Notes under the pieces: model-generated
What the model was told of the DNA's origin: nothing
Database searches by the model: none
Seen by the model: the letters and a program-made list of their open reading frames with translations, nothing else
Shown: positions 1 through 8,086 of the stretch, piece after piece
How positions within the stretch are numbered: position 1 is the stretch's first letter
Layout: each line of letters begins with the position of its first letter
Source: Verrucomicrobiales bacterium
Lineage (GTDB): Bacteria > Verrucomicrobiota > Verrucomicrobiia > Limisphaerales > Palsa-1400
Length of the DNA: 42,966 bases
Direction: 5' to 3'
Assembly (NCBI GenBank): GCA_003140095.1
Contig: PLIU01000083.1
Coordinates: 20,569 to 63,534, forward strand
Translations under genes and position numbers: made by a program

Positions 1-40
1 GGAGTTGCACGGGAGCGGAATGGAGGTTCGGCGGGGTTTA

Positions 41-70
41 GGATTAAGATTAGGATTACGATTATGATTA
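41..70 (+). repeat. Degenerate hexamer microsatellite (NGATTA)x5
   Basis: Five consecutive hexamers of the form NGATTA (G, A, G, C, T in first position) lie upstream of any gene, followed by a related GAATGAATTAG stretch. Apart from this repeat I see nothing in the first 150 bases. A similar three-unit run sits on the opposite strand near 42.3 kb. Confidence 0.6.
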
Positions 71-152
71 TGAATGAATTAGTCAAACCCAGTCAAACCT
101 GGCAAGGTGAATGACGACCGCGCTCCCGCAGAAAGCGCTCAGGATTGGGGCG

Positions 153-893
153 TTATCCATTATTATTCTTGACAATTGGCGAGCGGCGCAGGCCGCTTTG
201 AAACCAGAGGCGCCACACCATCGCCAGCGCCTCCCAGACGATTTTGCGCGACATCTTGGACGTGCCGTGAAAACGGTCGGTGAAGATGATCGGTATCTCG
301 ACGACTTTCATCCCCCGCCGCCAGAGCTGATGCGTCATCTCGATCTGGAAGCTGTAGCCGTTGGAACGCACCGCATCCAAGTTAATGGAGGCCAGGGCGC
401 GGCGGCGAAAGCATTTGAAACCGCCGGTCGGATCGCTGAAGGGCATGCCGGTGATCCAACGCACGTAGCGGGCGGCGCCGGTGCTGAGCAAGAGCCGTTT
501 CATCGGCCAGTTGATCACGCGGATGCCGTGGCAGTAACGGGATCCCAACACCAAATCGGCCTCCTGCGCCGCTTGGATGAACCGGGGGACGTCGTCGGGA
601 TCATGCGAAAAATCGCCGTCCATTTCCATGATGAATTCGTATCCGCGCTGCAAGGCCCACGAGAAGCCCGCGCAATAAGCGCGGCCCAGGCCGTTTTTCT
701 CGGATCGATGGAGCACGTTGACAAAGGGGTTTTGGGCGGCCAGTTCGTCCGCGAGCTGGCCCGTGCCGTCGGGAGAATTGTCATCGACCACCAGCATGTC
801 CACAGGCACGAGCAGCCTGGCAAGGCGCGCCACCAAAACAGGAAGATTTTCCCGTTCGTTATACGTCGGAACGATGACCAGTGTTGTGTTCAT
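153..893 (-). CDS. Polyprenol-phosphate mannosyltransferase-like family 2 glycosyltransferase
   Basis: A 246-residue GT-A fold glycosyltransferase of the dolichyl-phosphate mannose synthase (Dpm1) type, which would transfer a sugar from a nucleotide donor to a polyprenyl phosphate at the inner face of the membrane. Visible motifs are VIVPTYNERENLP at the N-terminus, the VVDDNSPDGT donor-binding segment, the MDGDFSHDP metal-binding DxD-type motif near residue 93, and the GSRY and FSDPTGGFKCFRR acceptor-side motifs. The length matches single-domain bacterial Dpm1 homologues, and it has no C-terminal membrane segments. The ATG start overlaps the stop of a small upstream ORF by four bases (ATGA), so the two are probably translationally coupled. 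The family call is firm; the sugar is not known. Confidence 0.9.
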   Translation of the reverse strand: MNTTLVIVPTYNERENLPVLVARLARLLVPVDMLVVDDNSPDGTGQLADELAAQNPFVNVLHRSEKNGLGRAYCAGFSWALQRGYEFIMEMDGDFSHDPDDVPRFIQAAQEADLVLGSRYCHGIRVINWPMKRLLLSTGAARYVRWITGMPFSDPTGGFKCFRRRALASINLDAVRSNGYSFQIEMTHQLWRRGMKVVEIPIIFTDRFHGTSKMSRKIVWEALAMVWRLWFQSGLRRSPIVKNNNG

Positions 894-1102
894 GATTTAA
901 GAGCCGCCCGGCCCCGGACCTCTGTTGGGTCCGCGGGCGCAATGAAGCCTCCCGCCGCCATTGGCAAAAGGAGAAGCAATTCCCGCGCAAAACTCAAGGC
1001 CCAAATCCAAGGGCCCGGCTGTGCAGGGCAAATGAGAACCAAGGCGGACAGGATGAGCCAAAAGGCCGGAATGCCCGACCGAGGCAGCCACAAACAGTGC
1101 AA
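890..1102 (-). CDS. Small two-helix membrane protein, unknown
   Basis: A 70-residue ORF whose stop overlaps the start of the glycosyltransferase gene (ATGA). It has two hydrophobic stretches, roughly residues 12-28 and 32-56 (IPAFWLILSALVLICP and ALSFARELLLLLPMAAGG), then a polar basic tail. The overlap and hydrophobicity argue for a real coupled membrane protein, perhaps anchoring the soluble transferase. I recognise no family, and a shorter in-frame start is possible. It could also be a chance ORF. Confidence 0.4.
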   Translation of the reverse strand: MHCLWLPRSGIPAFWLILSALVLICPAQPGPWIWALSFARELLLLLPMAAGGFIAPADPTEVRGRAALKS

Positions 1103-1145
1103 TTAAAATGCGTCTGCCCTGACCGGGCCGAGCATCCGCCAGCGG

Positions 1146-1406
1146 TTAAAAGCGCTTATTGTAGTCCTCATGAGTTCCAATCCATTCCCAGAGAAAGATA
1201 CCGGCAGTGAACTTGCCGACGGCGCGATAGTGGGCGCCGACCCGTGCCGACCAGTTTGGTTTATGGATTGGTTTAAAATGGAGCGATGGGTGGAAAGCAT
1301 TTGCAGACCAGAGGAGATAATTCTTCTGTGCCAGCTTTCTCGCAGCAGCAGGCAACGCGCGATAGAGCCGCCAGAAATCAGTCGTGCCGCGACTGGAAAT
1401 GGTCAC
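1146..1406 (-). CDS. RelE/ParE-like type II toxin
   Basis: An 86-residue basic protein with the layout of RelE/ParE-superfamily toxins: an N-terminal helical hairpin (FWRLYRALPAAARKLAQKNY), an HPSLHFKPIH segment, the ARVGAHYRAVG strand pair, and a C-terminal WEWIGTHEDYNKRF strand. RelE-type members cleave mRNA on the ribosome and ParE-type members poison gyrase; the sequence alone does not say which. The start is a GTG overlapping the antitoxin stop by four bases (GTGA), the usual antitoxin-first coupled arrangement. Length is normal and no disruption is seen, so the module may be active. Confidence 0.75.
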   Translation of the reverse strand: MTISSRGTTDFWRLYRALPAAARKLAQKNYLLWSANAFHPSLHFKPIHKPNWSARVGAHYRAVGKFTAGIFLWEWIGTHEDYNKRF

Positions 1407-1624
1407 GGCTCGTGGAGAATGCCATCAAGCGGGCGTGTTTCGCCGCCCGCTTGGGCGACGTCGGCGTCGCGGTTGAGGGAAGCGAATTTGCCTGCGGATC
1501 CGTCGGCTTTCATCTGTCGGTCCCAATCGTCATCAGTCCAACCGCAAAGTTCAGCGGTGAGTTCAGCGCATTCTTCAACAGAAAGCAACTTGATGGCTGT
1601 CCTGATGGACTCAAGCGTACTCAT
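1403..1624 (-). CDS. Antitoxin partner of the RelE/ParE-like toxin
   Basis: A 73-residue acidic protein starting MSTLESIRTAIKLLSVEECAE. It has a predicted amphipathic helix followed by a conserved-looking GWTDDDWDRQMKAD motif and a flexible, polar C-terminal tail that would wrap the toxin. It lies directly upstream of and overlaps the toxin gene. Proteins of this type are common antitoxins in Verrucomicrobia and Cyanobacteria. No DNA-binding fold is evident, so autoregulation cannot be inferred. Confidence 0.65.
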   Translation of the reverse strand: MSTLESIRTAIKLLSVEECAELTAELCGWTDDDWDRQMKADGSAGKFASLNRDADVAQAGGETRPLDGILHEP

Positions 1625-1639
1625 GTTTGAAAATATGCC

Positions 1640-1798
1640 CTAAAGACCGACTGTTCGCAACGGAGATTTTAGAAGCAGCGCGGTCACCAGATCCAATTCA
1701 TCATCCGCGGGAGCGCCGGTCAGCAGCAGCGCTGGACGCACTTTGGCCGCCAATCCGAAATCAATCATCCGAACTTCACCGGCATTGACGGCGGGCAT
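1640..1798 (-). pseudogene. Truncated MazF/PemK-like toxin
   Basis: The frame starting at the ATG at 1798 encodes 52 residues: MPAVNAGEVRMIDFG, then AAKVRPALLLT and DLVTALLL before an early stop. These match the first two to three strands of MazF/PemK mRNA interferases (GEVxxxDFGxxxKxRPxLxL). The family is normally about 110 residues, so roughly the second half, including much of the dimer and RNA-binding surface, is missing. It overlaps the end of the preceding antitoxin by 23 bases, as a functional module would. Most likely a decayed toxin. Confidence 0.6.
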
Positions 1799-1964
1799 TG
1801 TTTTCCTCCATGCGGACGAGCATGGCCGCGCCTTCCAACGCCGCCTGATCGCAGAGGGCAACATCCTCGTTTTGGGCCGCCAGTTCGAGCAAACGCCGGC
1901 GAACCGCTCTCAACTCAGCTTCGGTCCGCTTGGGCAGTTCATTAATGATTTCCGTCGCACTCAT
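1776..1964 (-). CDS. Antitoxin-like protein of a MazF/PemK module
   Basis: A 62-residue protein, MSATEIINELPKRTEAELRAV onward, rich in charged helix-forming residues and ending in an MEENNARRQ tail. Short proteins with this 'ELPKLTxxELRxVRxRL' opening are familiar partners of MazF/PemK-type toxins in Verrucomicrobia. Its own frame is intact even though the downstream toxin is truncated, so it may persist as an orphan antitoxin. No HTH or AbrB-type fold is visible. Confidence 0.6.
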   Translation of the reverse strand: MSATEIINELPKRTEAELRAVRRRLLELAAQNEDVALCDQAALEGAAMLVRMEENNARRQCR

Positions 1965-2136
1965 AGGGGAAATCTAATGAGGAAGAACGGGCTTGTCATG
2001 CAAATCCATCTTGGATTTGATGGCAGAATTTGAAATTGGGACACTCCCCAAAATGAGCGGCTATTGACTTCATGCAAACCTTGGGCCATTTTGCGGCGGA
2101 CTTAAGTTGTTGGTCTTTTGTGGCCAAGAAGGATCC

Positions 2137-4929
2137 ATGAGAATGGGAAAAGCCCTTATCATAGCCGAAAAACCGTCGGTCGCCGCGGACATTGCCAAAG
2201 CGCTGGGCGGTTTTGCCAAGGTGCAGGACCATTACGAAAGCGACCGTTTTGTCCTTTCGTCAGCGGTCGGACACCTGCTTGAACTCTGCCTGCCTGAGGG
2301 GGTGGAGGTCAAACGCGGGAAGTGGAGCTTTGCACATTTGCCCGTCATCCCGGATCATTTCGATCTCCGGCCCATCGAGAAGTCAGAGGGGCGCCTAAAG
2401 GAGCTGGTGCGGCTGATCAAACGCAAGGACGTGGACCGGCTGGTCAATGCTTGCGACGCCGGACGGGAGGGGGAATTGATCTTCCGTTATATCGTGCAGC
2501 ACGCCAAGGCCAAACAACCCATTCAGCGGCTCTGGCTCCAATCCATGACGCCCGGAGCCGTGCGCGACGGATTCGCTTCCTTGCGCACGGACGTCTCAAT
2601 GCGCCCGCTGGCCGATGCGGCCGTCTGCCGGTCGGAATCGGACTGGCTGGTGGGGATCAACGGAACGCGGGCCATGACGGCCTTTAATTCCAAGACCGGC
2701 GGGTTCCACCTGACGACGGTGGGCCGCGTGCAGACGCCGACCCTGGCCATTGTGGTCGAGCGCGAGGAGAAGATTCGCAAATTCGTGCCGCGGGATTATT
2801 GCGAATTGCACGCCACCTTTGCCGCCAAGACGGGCGAATACGTGGGGCGGTGGTTCGATGAGAAGTTTACCAGGGACAAAAAGGAGGGCGAGGCGGACCT
2901 GAAGCCCGAACGCATCTGGGAGCGCCGGCAAGCCGAGGCGATCCGAGACAAATGCCTGGACCAACCGGGCATCGTGACCGAGGAGAGCAAGCCGGCGACG
3001 CAGCTTTCGCCCCTGCTCTACGACTTGACCAGTTTGCAGCGCGAGGCCAACGGACGCTTTGGATTTTCGGCTAAGAACACGCTGGGGCTGGCGCAGACAT
3101 TGTACGAGCGCCACAAGGTATTGACGTATCCGCGAACCGATTCGCATTGCCTGCCGGAGGATTACCTCGCTACGGCCACGGAGACGTTGCAAATGCTCGG
3201 CGGCACGCCTTATGCCCAGTTCGCCAACGAGATTCTCCGCCAGAAGTGGGTGCGTCCGAACAAACGCATTTTCAACAATGCCAAAATCTCCGATCACTTC
3301 GCCATCATCCCGACTTCGCTGGCGCCCAAGAACCTGAGCGAGGCGGAGCAAAAATTGTATGACATGGTGGCCAAGCGTTTTCTGGCCATATTCTATCCGG
3401 CGGCGGAGTTTCTGCTGACCACGCGCATCACGCGGGTGCGAGAGGAGCCGTTCAAGACCGAGGGCAAAGTGATGCTCCAGGCAGGTTGGATGAGTGTTTA
3501 TGGCCGCGAGGTGCAAGGGGATGAGCAGAATCCGCGCCTGGCGCCGGTGCAGGCAGGCGAAAAGGTCCAAACGGTCAAGATAGATCTCGTGGCCACGCAA
3601 ACCAAACCGCCGCCGCGTTACACGGAGGCCACGTTGCTCTCGGCCATGGAAGGCGCCGGCAAGTTGGTGGAAGACGAGGAGTTGCGCGAAGCGATGAGCC
3701 AGAAGGGCCTGGGCACGCCGGCCACCCGCGCCGCCATCATCGAAGGGTTGATCTACGAAAAATACCTGTTGCGCGAGGCGCGCGAGTTGCAGCCCACGGC
3801 CAAGGCTTTTTCCCTCATCACGCTGCTGCGCGGTTTGGAAATTCCCGAATTGTCCTCGCCGGAATTGACCGGGGATTGGGAGTTCAAGCTAAAGCAAATG
3901 GAGCGCGGAGAGTTGGGCCGCCCGGAGTTCATGCGCCAAATCGAGCAAATGACCCGACAGATCGTCGCCAAGACAAAAGGGCACGAGAGCGATACGGTTC
4001 CCGGCGATTTCGGCGAATTGAAAGCGCCCTGCCCCAGATGCGGCGGGGTCATCCGCGAGAACTACAAAAAATTCCAGTGCCAGAAATGTGACTTCGCCCT
4101 GTGGAAGATCGTGGCCAGCCGGCAGTTGGAAATTGCGGAAGTCGAGGAGTTAATCACCAAACGTGTGGTGGGTCCGTTACAAGGGTTCCGCAGCAAAATG
4201 GGCCGACCCTTTGCCGCCATCATCAAGCTCAACGCCGAGTTGAAGCCCGAATTCGACTTCGGGCAGCAGAACGGCGACGGACCGCTTGAAGCGGTGGATT
4301 TCAGCGGACAACAGTCGCTGGGCCAATGCCCGCAATGCGGTTCGGCCATGTATGAAAACGGCATGTGGTACACCTGCGAAAAAGCGGCCCGCCGCGAAGG
4401 CTGCACCTTCCGCATGGGCAAGATCATTTTGCAACGGGCCATTGAAAAAGAGCAGTTGCAAAAATTATTGACACGAGGCCGGACCGATTTGCTGGATAAA
4501 TTCATTTCCAGAAAGGGCCGCCCTTTCAAGGCGTTCCTGGTGCTGGGGCCGGAAAAGAAGGTGGGCTTTGAATTCGAGCCGCGGGCCAAGAAGACGCCGG
4601 GAAGCGCCAAAACCAAGGCGCCGCCGCCCAAAACAGACCTCTCCAAAGCCGAACCGGTGGCCGTATGCCCGGTCTGCGGCGGCCGGCTGCTGGATGCCGG
4701 CGAGCAATACGTGTGTGAAAAATCGCAGGCGGACAAGAGGCCGTGCCGGTTCAAGGTGAACAAGGCCATCTTGCAGCAGCCCATCGATCGCGAACAGCTC
4801 CAGAAACTGGTGGACAGCGGCCGCACCGATTTGCTGCCGCAGTTTATCTCGAAGTCCGGCCGGCCTTTCGCCGCCTTCCTGGTGCTGGACGACAAGCAAA
4901 AAGTCAGCTTCGAATTTCCGCCCAAGTAA
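2137..4929 (+). CDS. topB: DNA topoisomerase III-type (type IA) with C-terminal zinc/repeat tail
   Basis: A type IA topoisomerase that relaxes or decatenates DNA by cutting one strand through a 5'-phosphotyrosine. The Toprim domain opens the protein (IIAEKPSVA) and carries NACDAGREGEL. The catalytic tyrosine is Tyr331 in LTYPRTDSHCL. The QSMTPGAVR and GRVQTPTL segments and QKGLGTPATRAAIIE complete the core. After about residue 630 come three copies of a unit made of a Cys4 zinc ribbon (starting near residues 632, 731 and 844) followed by the topoisomerase C-terminal repeat with a GRPFxAFLVL-like signature. At about 930 residues it is much longer than E. coli TopB (about 650). I chose the ATG at 2137, preceded by AAGAAGGA; the ATG at 2143 is equally possible. 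Confidence 0.92.
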   Translation: MRMGKALIIAEKPSVAADIAKALGGFAKVQDHYESDRFVLSSAVGHLLELCLPEGVEVKRGKWSFAHLPVIPDHFDLRPIEKSEGRLKELVRLIKRKDVDRLVNACDAGREGELIFRYIVQHAKAKQPIQRLWLQSMTPGAVRDGFASLRTDVSMRPLADAAVCRSESDWLVGINGTRAMTAFNSKTGGFHLTTVGRVQTPTLAIVVEREEKIRKFVPRDYCELHATFAAKTGEYVGRWFDEKFTRDKKEGEADLKPERIWERRQAEAIRDKCLDQPGIVTEESKPATQLSPLLYDLTSLQREANGRFGFSAKNTLGLAQTLYERHKVLTYPRTDSHCLPEDYLATATETLQMLGGTPYAQFANEILRQKWVRPNKRIFNNAKISDHFAIIPTSLAPKNLSEAEQKLYDMVAKRFLAIFYPAAEFLLTTRITRVREEPFKTEGKVMLQAGWMSVYGREVQGDEQNPRLAPVQAGEKVQTVKIDLVATQTKPPPRYTEATLLSAMEGAGKLVEDEELREAMSQKGLGTPATRAAIIEGLIYEKYLLREARELQPTAKAFSLITLLRGLEIPELSSPELTGDWEFKLKQMERGELGRPEFMRQIEQMTRQIVAKTKGHESDTVPGDFGELKAPCPRCGGVIRENYKKFQCQKCDFALWKIVASRQLEIAEVEELITKRVVGPLQGFRSKMGRPFAAIIKLNAELKPEFDFGQQNGDGPLEAVDFSGQQSLGQCPQCGSAMYENGMWYTCEKAARREGCTFRMGKIILQRAIEKEQLQKLLTRGRTDLLDKFISRKGRPFKAFLVLGPEKKVGFEFEPRAKKTPGSAKTKAPPPKTDLSKAEPVAVCPVCGGRLLDAGEQYVCEKSQADKRPCRFKVNKAILQQPIDREQLQKLVDSGRTDLLPQFISKSGRPFAAFLVLDDKQKVSFEFPPK

Positions 4930-5058
4930 ATGGCCGCAAGAAACGGGTGGGAAACCAGCCCGCGCAGCATACATTGCGCCCGTGAACGATGACCAAAAAT
5001 TGGTGTTGCCAAATGTCATAAGTTGACTTTATTCTCGATTCGCCATTTAATTAACAAA

Positions 5059-5934
5059 ATGCAAATCGAGAGCTTGAAAGTATTTTGCGACTTGGCCGAA
5101 ACGGAAAGTTTCACCAAGGCCGCCCTAATTAACAACGTCACCCAATCCGCCGTCAGCCAGCAGATCAGTTCGCTGGAGCGCCAGTTCAAATCGCTCCTGA
5201 TCGAACGGAGCAAGAAAAAATTCCGCCTCACTCGCGAGGGCCAGGTGCTCTATGAATTCAGCAAGCAAATCATCCAGACTTACGACTCGCTGCACAATCG
5301 TTTGCAGGAGATCAAGGACATTATCTCGGGCACCATTCGTGTCGCCACAATTTACAGCATCGGGCTGCACGATTTGCCGCCCTACTTGAAGAAATTCCTG
5401 AAGACCTATCCCACCGTCAACGTCCATTTGGAATACCGCCGCGCCAACCAGGTCTATGAGGACGTGTTGAGCAACGTCGTCGATTTGGGCCTGGTCGCTT
5501 ATCCCACGCGTGACCCCAAGCTTGAGCTTGTGCCGTTGCGCAAGGATACGCTGGTGCTCATTTGCCATCCGCAGCATCCGCTGGCCAGGAACAAGGCGGT
5601 CAAAATTTCCCTTTTGGCCGGCCAGAAATTTGTCAGCTTCGAGCCGGACATTCCCACGCGCAAGGCCATCGACAAGGTCCTCAAAGATCACGGCGTCGAG
5701 GTGCAGACGGTCATGGAGTTTGATAATATCGAAACTGTCAAGCGGGCGGTGGAGATTGAGGCCGGCATCTCCCTGGTGCCGCAGGGAACGATCACGCAGG
5801 AAGTGGCCAAGCAGACCTTGGCCGAGGTGAAAATCGAGGGGGTGGAATTGGTGCGTCCGCTGGCGGCGATTTACAAAAAGAACAAAATCCTCTCCCCCGC
5901 CATGAAACAATTCCTGGCCATTTTAAAGAGTTGA
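5059..5934 (+). CDS. LysR-family transcriptional regulator
   Basis: A 291-residue LysR-type regulator. Residues 1-60 form the winged HTH: MQIESLKVFCDLAETESFTK, then TQSAVSQQISSLE as recognition helix and FRLTREG in the wing. Residues from about 88 form the periplasmic-binding-protein-like effector domain (IRVATIYSIG, DLGLVAYP, GISLVPQG). The overall look is closest to CysB/CbbR-type members, but the ligand cannot be told. The 12 residues encoded upstream in the same frame are not typical, so the ATG at 5059 is preferred. It converges on the aminopeptidase gene with a six-base gap. No divergent target gene adjoins it. Confidence 0.9.
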   Translation: MQIESLKVFCDLAETESFTKAALINNVTQSAVSQQISSLERQFKSLLIERSKKKFRLTREGQVLYEFSKQIIQTYDSLHNRLQEIKDIISGTIRVATIYSIGLHDLPPYLKKFLKTYPTVNVHLEYRRANQVYEDVLSNVVDLGLVAYPTRDPKLELVPLRKDTLVLICHPQHPLARNKAVKISLLAGQKFVSFEPDIPTRKAIDKVLKDHGVEVQTVMEFDNIETVKRAVEIEAGISLVPQGTITQEVAKQTLAEVKIEGVELVRPLAAIYKKNKILSPAMKQFLAILKS

Positions 5935-5940
5935 GACGGG

Positions 5941-7050
5941 TCACTTCAGGTTTTTGGGATTGAGCGGCCGCAATTCCCTCGGCACGAACAAGCCGTCCTG
6001 GCGGATAAGCCGGCCGTCAAACCAGACTTCGCCCCCGCCCCATTCGGGGCGTTGAATCAAGACCATGTCCCAATGCACGGCCGAGCGGTTGCCGTTGTCG
6101 GCCTGCTGGTAGGCCTGCCCCGGGGTGAAGTGGAGCGAACCGGCGATTTTTTCGTCAAACAAAATGTCACACATCGGGTTGAGGATATATGGGTTGAAGC
6201 CGAGGGAAAATTCGCCCACGTAGCGCGCCCCGGCGTCGGTGTCCAGGATCTCATTGAGGCGTTTGGTGTTGTTGGCGGCGGTTTTGATGACCCTCCCGTC
6301 CTTGAATTCGAGGCGGACATTTTCAAATTTCGTCCCGGCATAGATGGTGGGCGTGTTGTAGCGAATGACTCCCTGCACGGAATTCTTGATCGGGCAGGAA
6401 AAGACCTCGCCGTCGGGGATGTTGCGTTTGCCCTCGGCCAGCAAGGCCCCGATGCCTTTGATGCTGAATTGCAGGTCGGTGCCGGGGCTTTTGAGATGAA
6501 CGCGGTCAGTGCGGTTCATGAGCTTTTGCAACGGGAGCATGGCGCGGGCCATTTTGGGATAATTCATGGTGCAGACGTCGAAATAAAAATCCTCGAAGGC
6601 CTCGGTGCTCATGTTGGCCGCCTGCGCCATGCTTGGGCTGGGCCAGCGCAGGACGCACCAGCGCGTTTTGTTGATGCGATAATTCTGCACGGGGCGCACC
6701 GCCTTGGAGTAGAGAGACATGAGGCGGTTGGGCACGTCGGCGCTTTCGTTGGCGTTGTCGGCACCGCGCACGGCAATGTAGGCCTGGACCCGTTTCATGC
6801 GGAACAATTCGATCTCGCGCACCAGGGCGGCGTGGGCCGGGCTGGTCTGGCGCATGATTTCGCGGCTGACACGGGTGTGGCGCGTTTCCACCAACGGGAT
6901 GGCGCCAGCCTGGCGGGCCGCCCGCATCAATTGGATCGCAAACTCGTCCGGCACGTCGATCATGTCCAGCAGGATGCGATCGTCTTTCTTGAGTTCAACG
7001 GAATACTTGACCAACAGGCTGGCCAATTTTGCGTAGCGCGGATCAGTCAT
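5941..7050 (-). CDS. M29-family metallo-aminopeptidase
   Basis: A 369-residue aminopeptidase of the M29 (AmpS/AmpT, 'thermophilic metalloprotease') family, which removes N-terminal residues using two divalent metals. The metal/catalytic residues expected for the family are visible in order: Glu in IPDGEVFSCP, Glu in RYVGEFSLGFN, His in GSLHFTPGQAY, and the His-Asp pair in SAVHWDMV. The N-terminus YAKLASLLVKYSVEL is the family opening. An upstream in-frame ATG at 7107 would add 19 residues unlike the family, so 7050 is preferred. The protein is cytoplasmic, with no signal peptide. Confidence 0.9.
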   Translation of the reverse strand: MTDPRYAKLASLLVKYSVELKKDDRILLDMIDVPDEFAIQLMRAARQAGAIPLVETRHTRVSREIMRQTSPAHAALVREIELFRMKRVQAYIAVRGADNANESADVPNRLMSLYSKAVRPVQNYRINKTRWCVLRWPSPSMAQAANMSTEAFEDFYFDVCTMNYPKMARAMLPLQKLMNRTDRVHLKSPGTDLQFSIKGIGALLAEGKRNIPDGEVFSCPIKNSVQGVIRYNTPTIYAGTKFENVRLEFKDGRVIKTAANNTKRLNEILDTDAGARYVGEFSLGFNPYILNPMCDILFDEKIAGSLHFTPGQAYQQADNGNRSAVHWDMVLIQRPEWGGGEVWFDGRLIRQDGLFVPRELRPLNPKNLK

Positions 7051-7258
7051 AATGCCGTGGAGATAAACAAAAACGCGCCCAAACACAACTGCCGATTTTG
7101 CCGCCATCTCTGGTCACCTTTTTGGCTATTACGCATACAACACATCCTTGATTGCGTCGGGTTAGATGCAGGCCGCTTCGGGCATCCATCGCAGAGTGCC
7201 AACTTCGAGCTGCCGTTGCATGGGGTTGGTTGCACCTTGCCGGCAAACATTTTCCGCG

Positions 7259-7396
7259 CTAAAGGATTCCCAACCACAACTGAGTGGCTTGGACGATCAT
7301 CGCCATTTGCGGCTGGGTCAGCGCGCCCATTTTGCGTATGAAAACAGAACCAGGGATATTACGCTGGTTCTGCAAACCTACGAGACGAAGGGCCAT
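7259..7396 (-). pseudogene. Possible MazF/PemK-like toxin C-terminal remnant
   Basis: The 320-base gap between the aminopeptidase and mazG holds one suggestive frame of 45 residues: QNQRNIPGSVFIRKMGALTQ, then PQMAMIVQATQLWLGIL before a stop. This resembles the C-terminal part of PemK/MazF toxins (a xRKLGxLsPxxMxxVxxALxxwLGL pattern). The N-terminal strands are absent, and a stop lies two codons upstream of the ATG. Read as a decayed fragment; the match is short and by eye. Confidence 0.35.
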
Positions 7397-7426
7397 CAGT
7401 CAACACGCAATAGCGTCGCCTCAAAC

Positions 7427-8086
7427 TTACTGCATTCTTCGCTCCCGCCGGCGGAGCGCCCGTTCCTGTCTGGCGATCTCACGGCGCAGCAGTTCTTCCG
7501 CCGACCAACCGCGGGCTTGCGCCTGCCGGGCCAGCGCGAACAATTGCCGCGCCAGCGCGCCTTGGCCCAGGCGCGGCGGGCGGGACGGCTCGGCCCCGAT
7601 TAGTTTGGCCAGGCACGCTTTCTTGAGCAGTTTCTCGGCCCGCATCAAGGCCGGCAGATGCCGCGGAATCCCATCCAGGGCCGACGCCCGAGCGTGGCGC
7701 GTGCCGTGCTTTTCCGCCTTCTTGATCTTTTCCCAGTTGGCCCAAACTTCATCGACATCCTTCACCTTGACATCGCCGAAAACATGCGGATGGCGGCGCA
7801 ATAGCTTGTCCGTGATGCGCCGTGCCACGCCGTCGAAATCGAATGCGCCGCGTTCCTGCGCCAACTGGCAATGGAACACCACCTGCAAAAGCAAGTCGCC
7901 CAATTCTTCCGCCATCTCGTGATCGTCGCCGCTTTCGATGGCGTCGATAAGCTCATAGACTTCCTCGACGGCGTGATAGCGGAGGGAACGGTGGTCCTGG
8001 GCGCGGTCCCAGGGGCAGCCTTGCGACGAGCGCAGCCGGGCCATGACCTCCAGCAATTCCGCTATTGCGGCTTTTTTCTTCTTCAC
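7427..8086 (-). CDS. mazG: MazG nucleoside triphosphate pyrophosphohydrolase
   Basis: A 219-residue MazG-type hydrolase that converts (d)NTPs to NMPs plus pyrophosphate, cleaning the nucleotide pool. The first MazG domain contains the family signature CPWDRAQDHRSLRYHAVEE with the metal-binding EVYEL and EELGDLLLQV motifs; RRHPHVFGDV and VWANWEKIK follow. The second domain is short compared with E. coli MazG (263 aa), and its ending is arginine-rich. The start is GTG at 8086, overlapping the proB stop (GTGA), so it is translationally coupled to proB. The longer frame to 8152 runs inside proB and is rejected. Confidence 0.9.
   Translation of the reverse strand: MKKKKAAIAELLEVMARLRSSQGCPWDRAQDHRSLRYHAVEEVYELIDAIESGDDHEMAEELGDLLLQVVFHCQLAQERGAFDFDGVARRITDKLLRRHPHVFGDVKVKDVDEVWANWEKIKKAEKHGTRHARASALDGIPRHLPALMRAEKLLKKACLAKLIGAEPSRPPRLGQGALARQLFALARQAQARGWSAEELLRREIARQERALRRRERRMQ

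Noticed and set aside
6052-7341. A 429-codon open frame on the plus strand
   Set aside because: Antisense to the M29 aminopeptidase, whose catalytic motifs are clear on the minus strand; the plus-strand product is rich in His, Gly and Val with no family resemblance.
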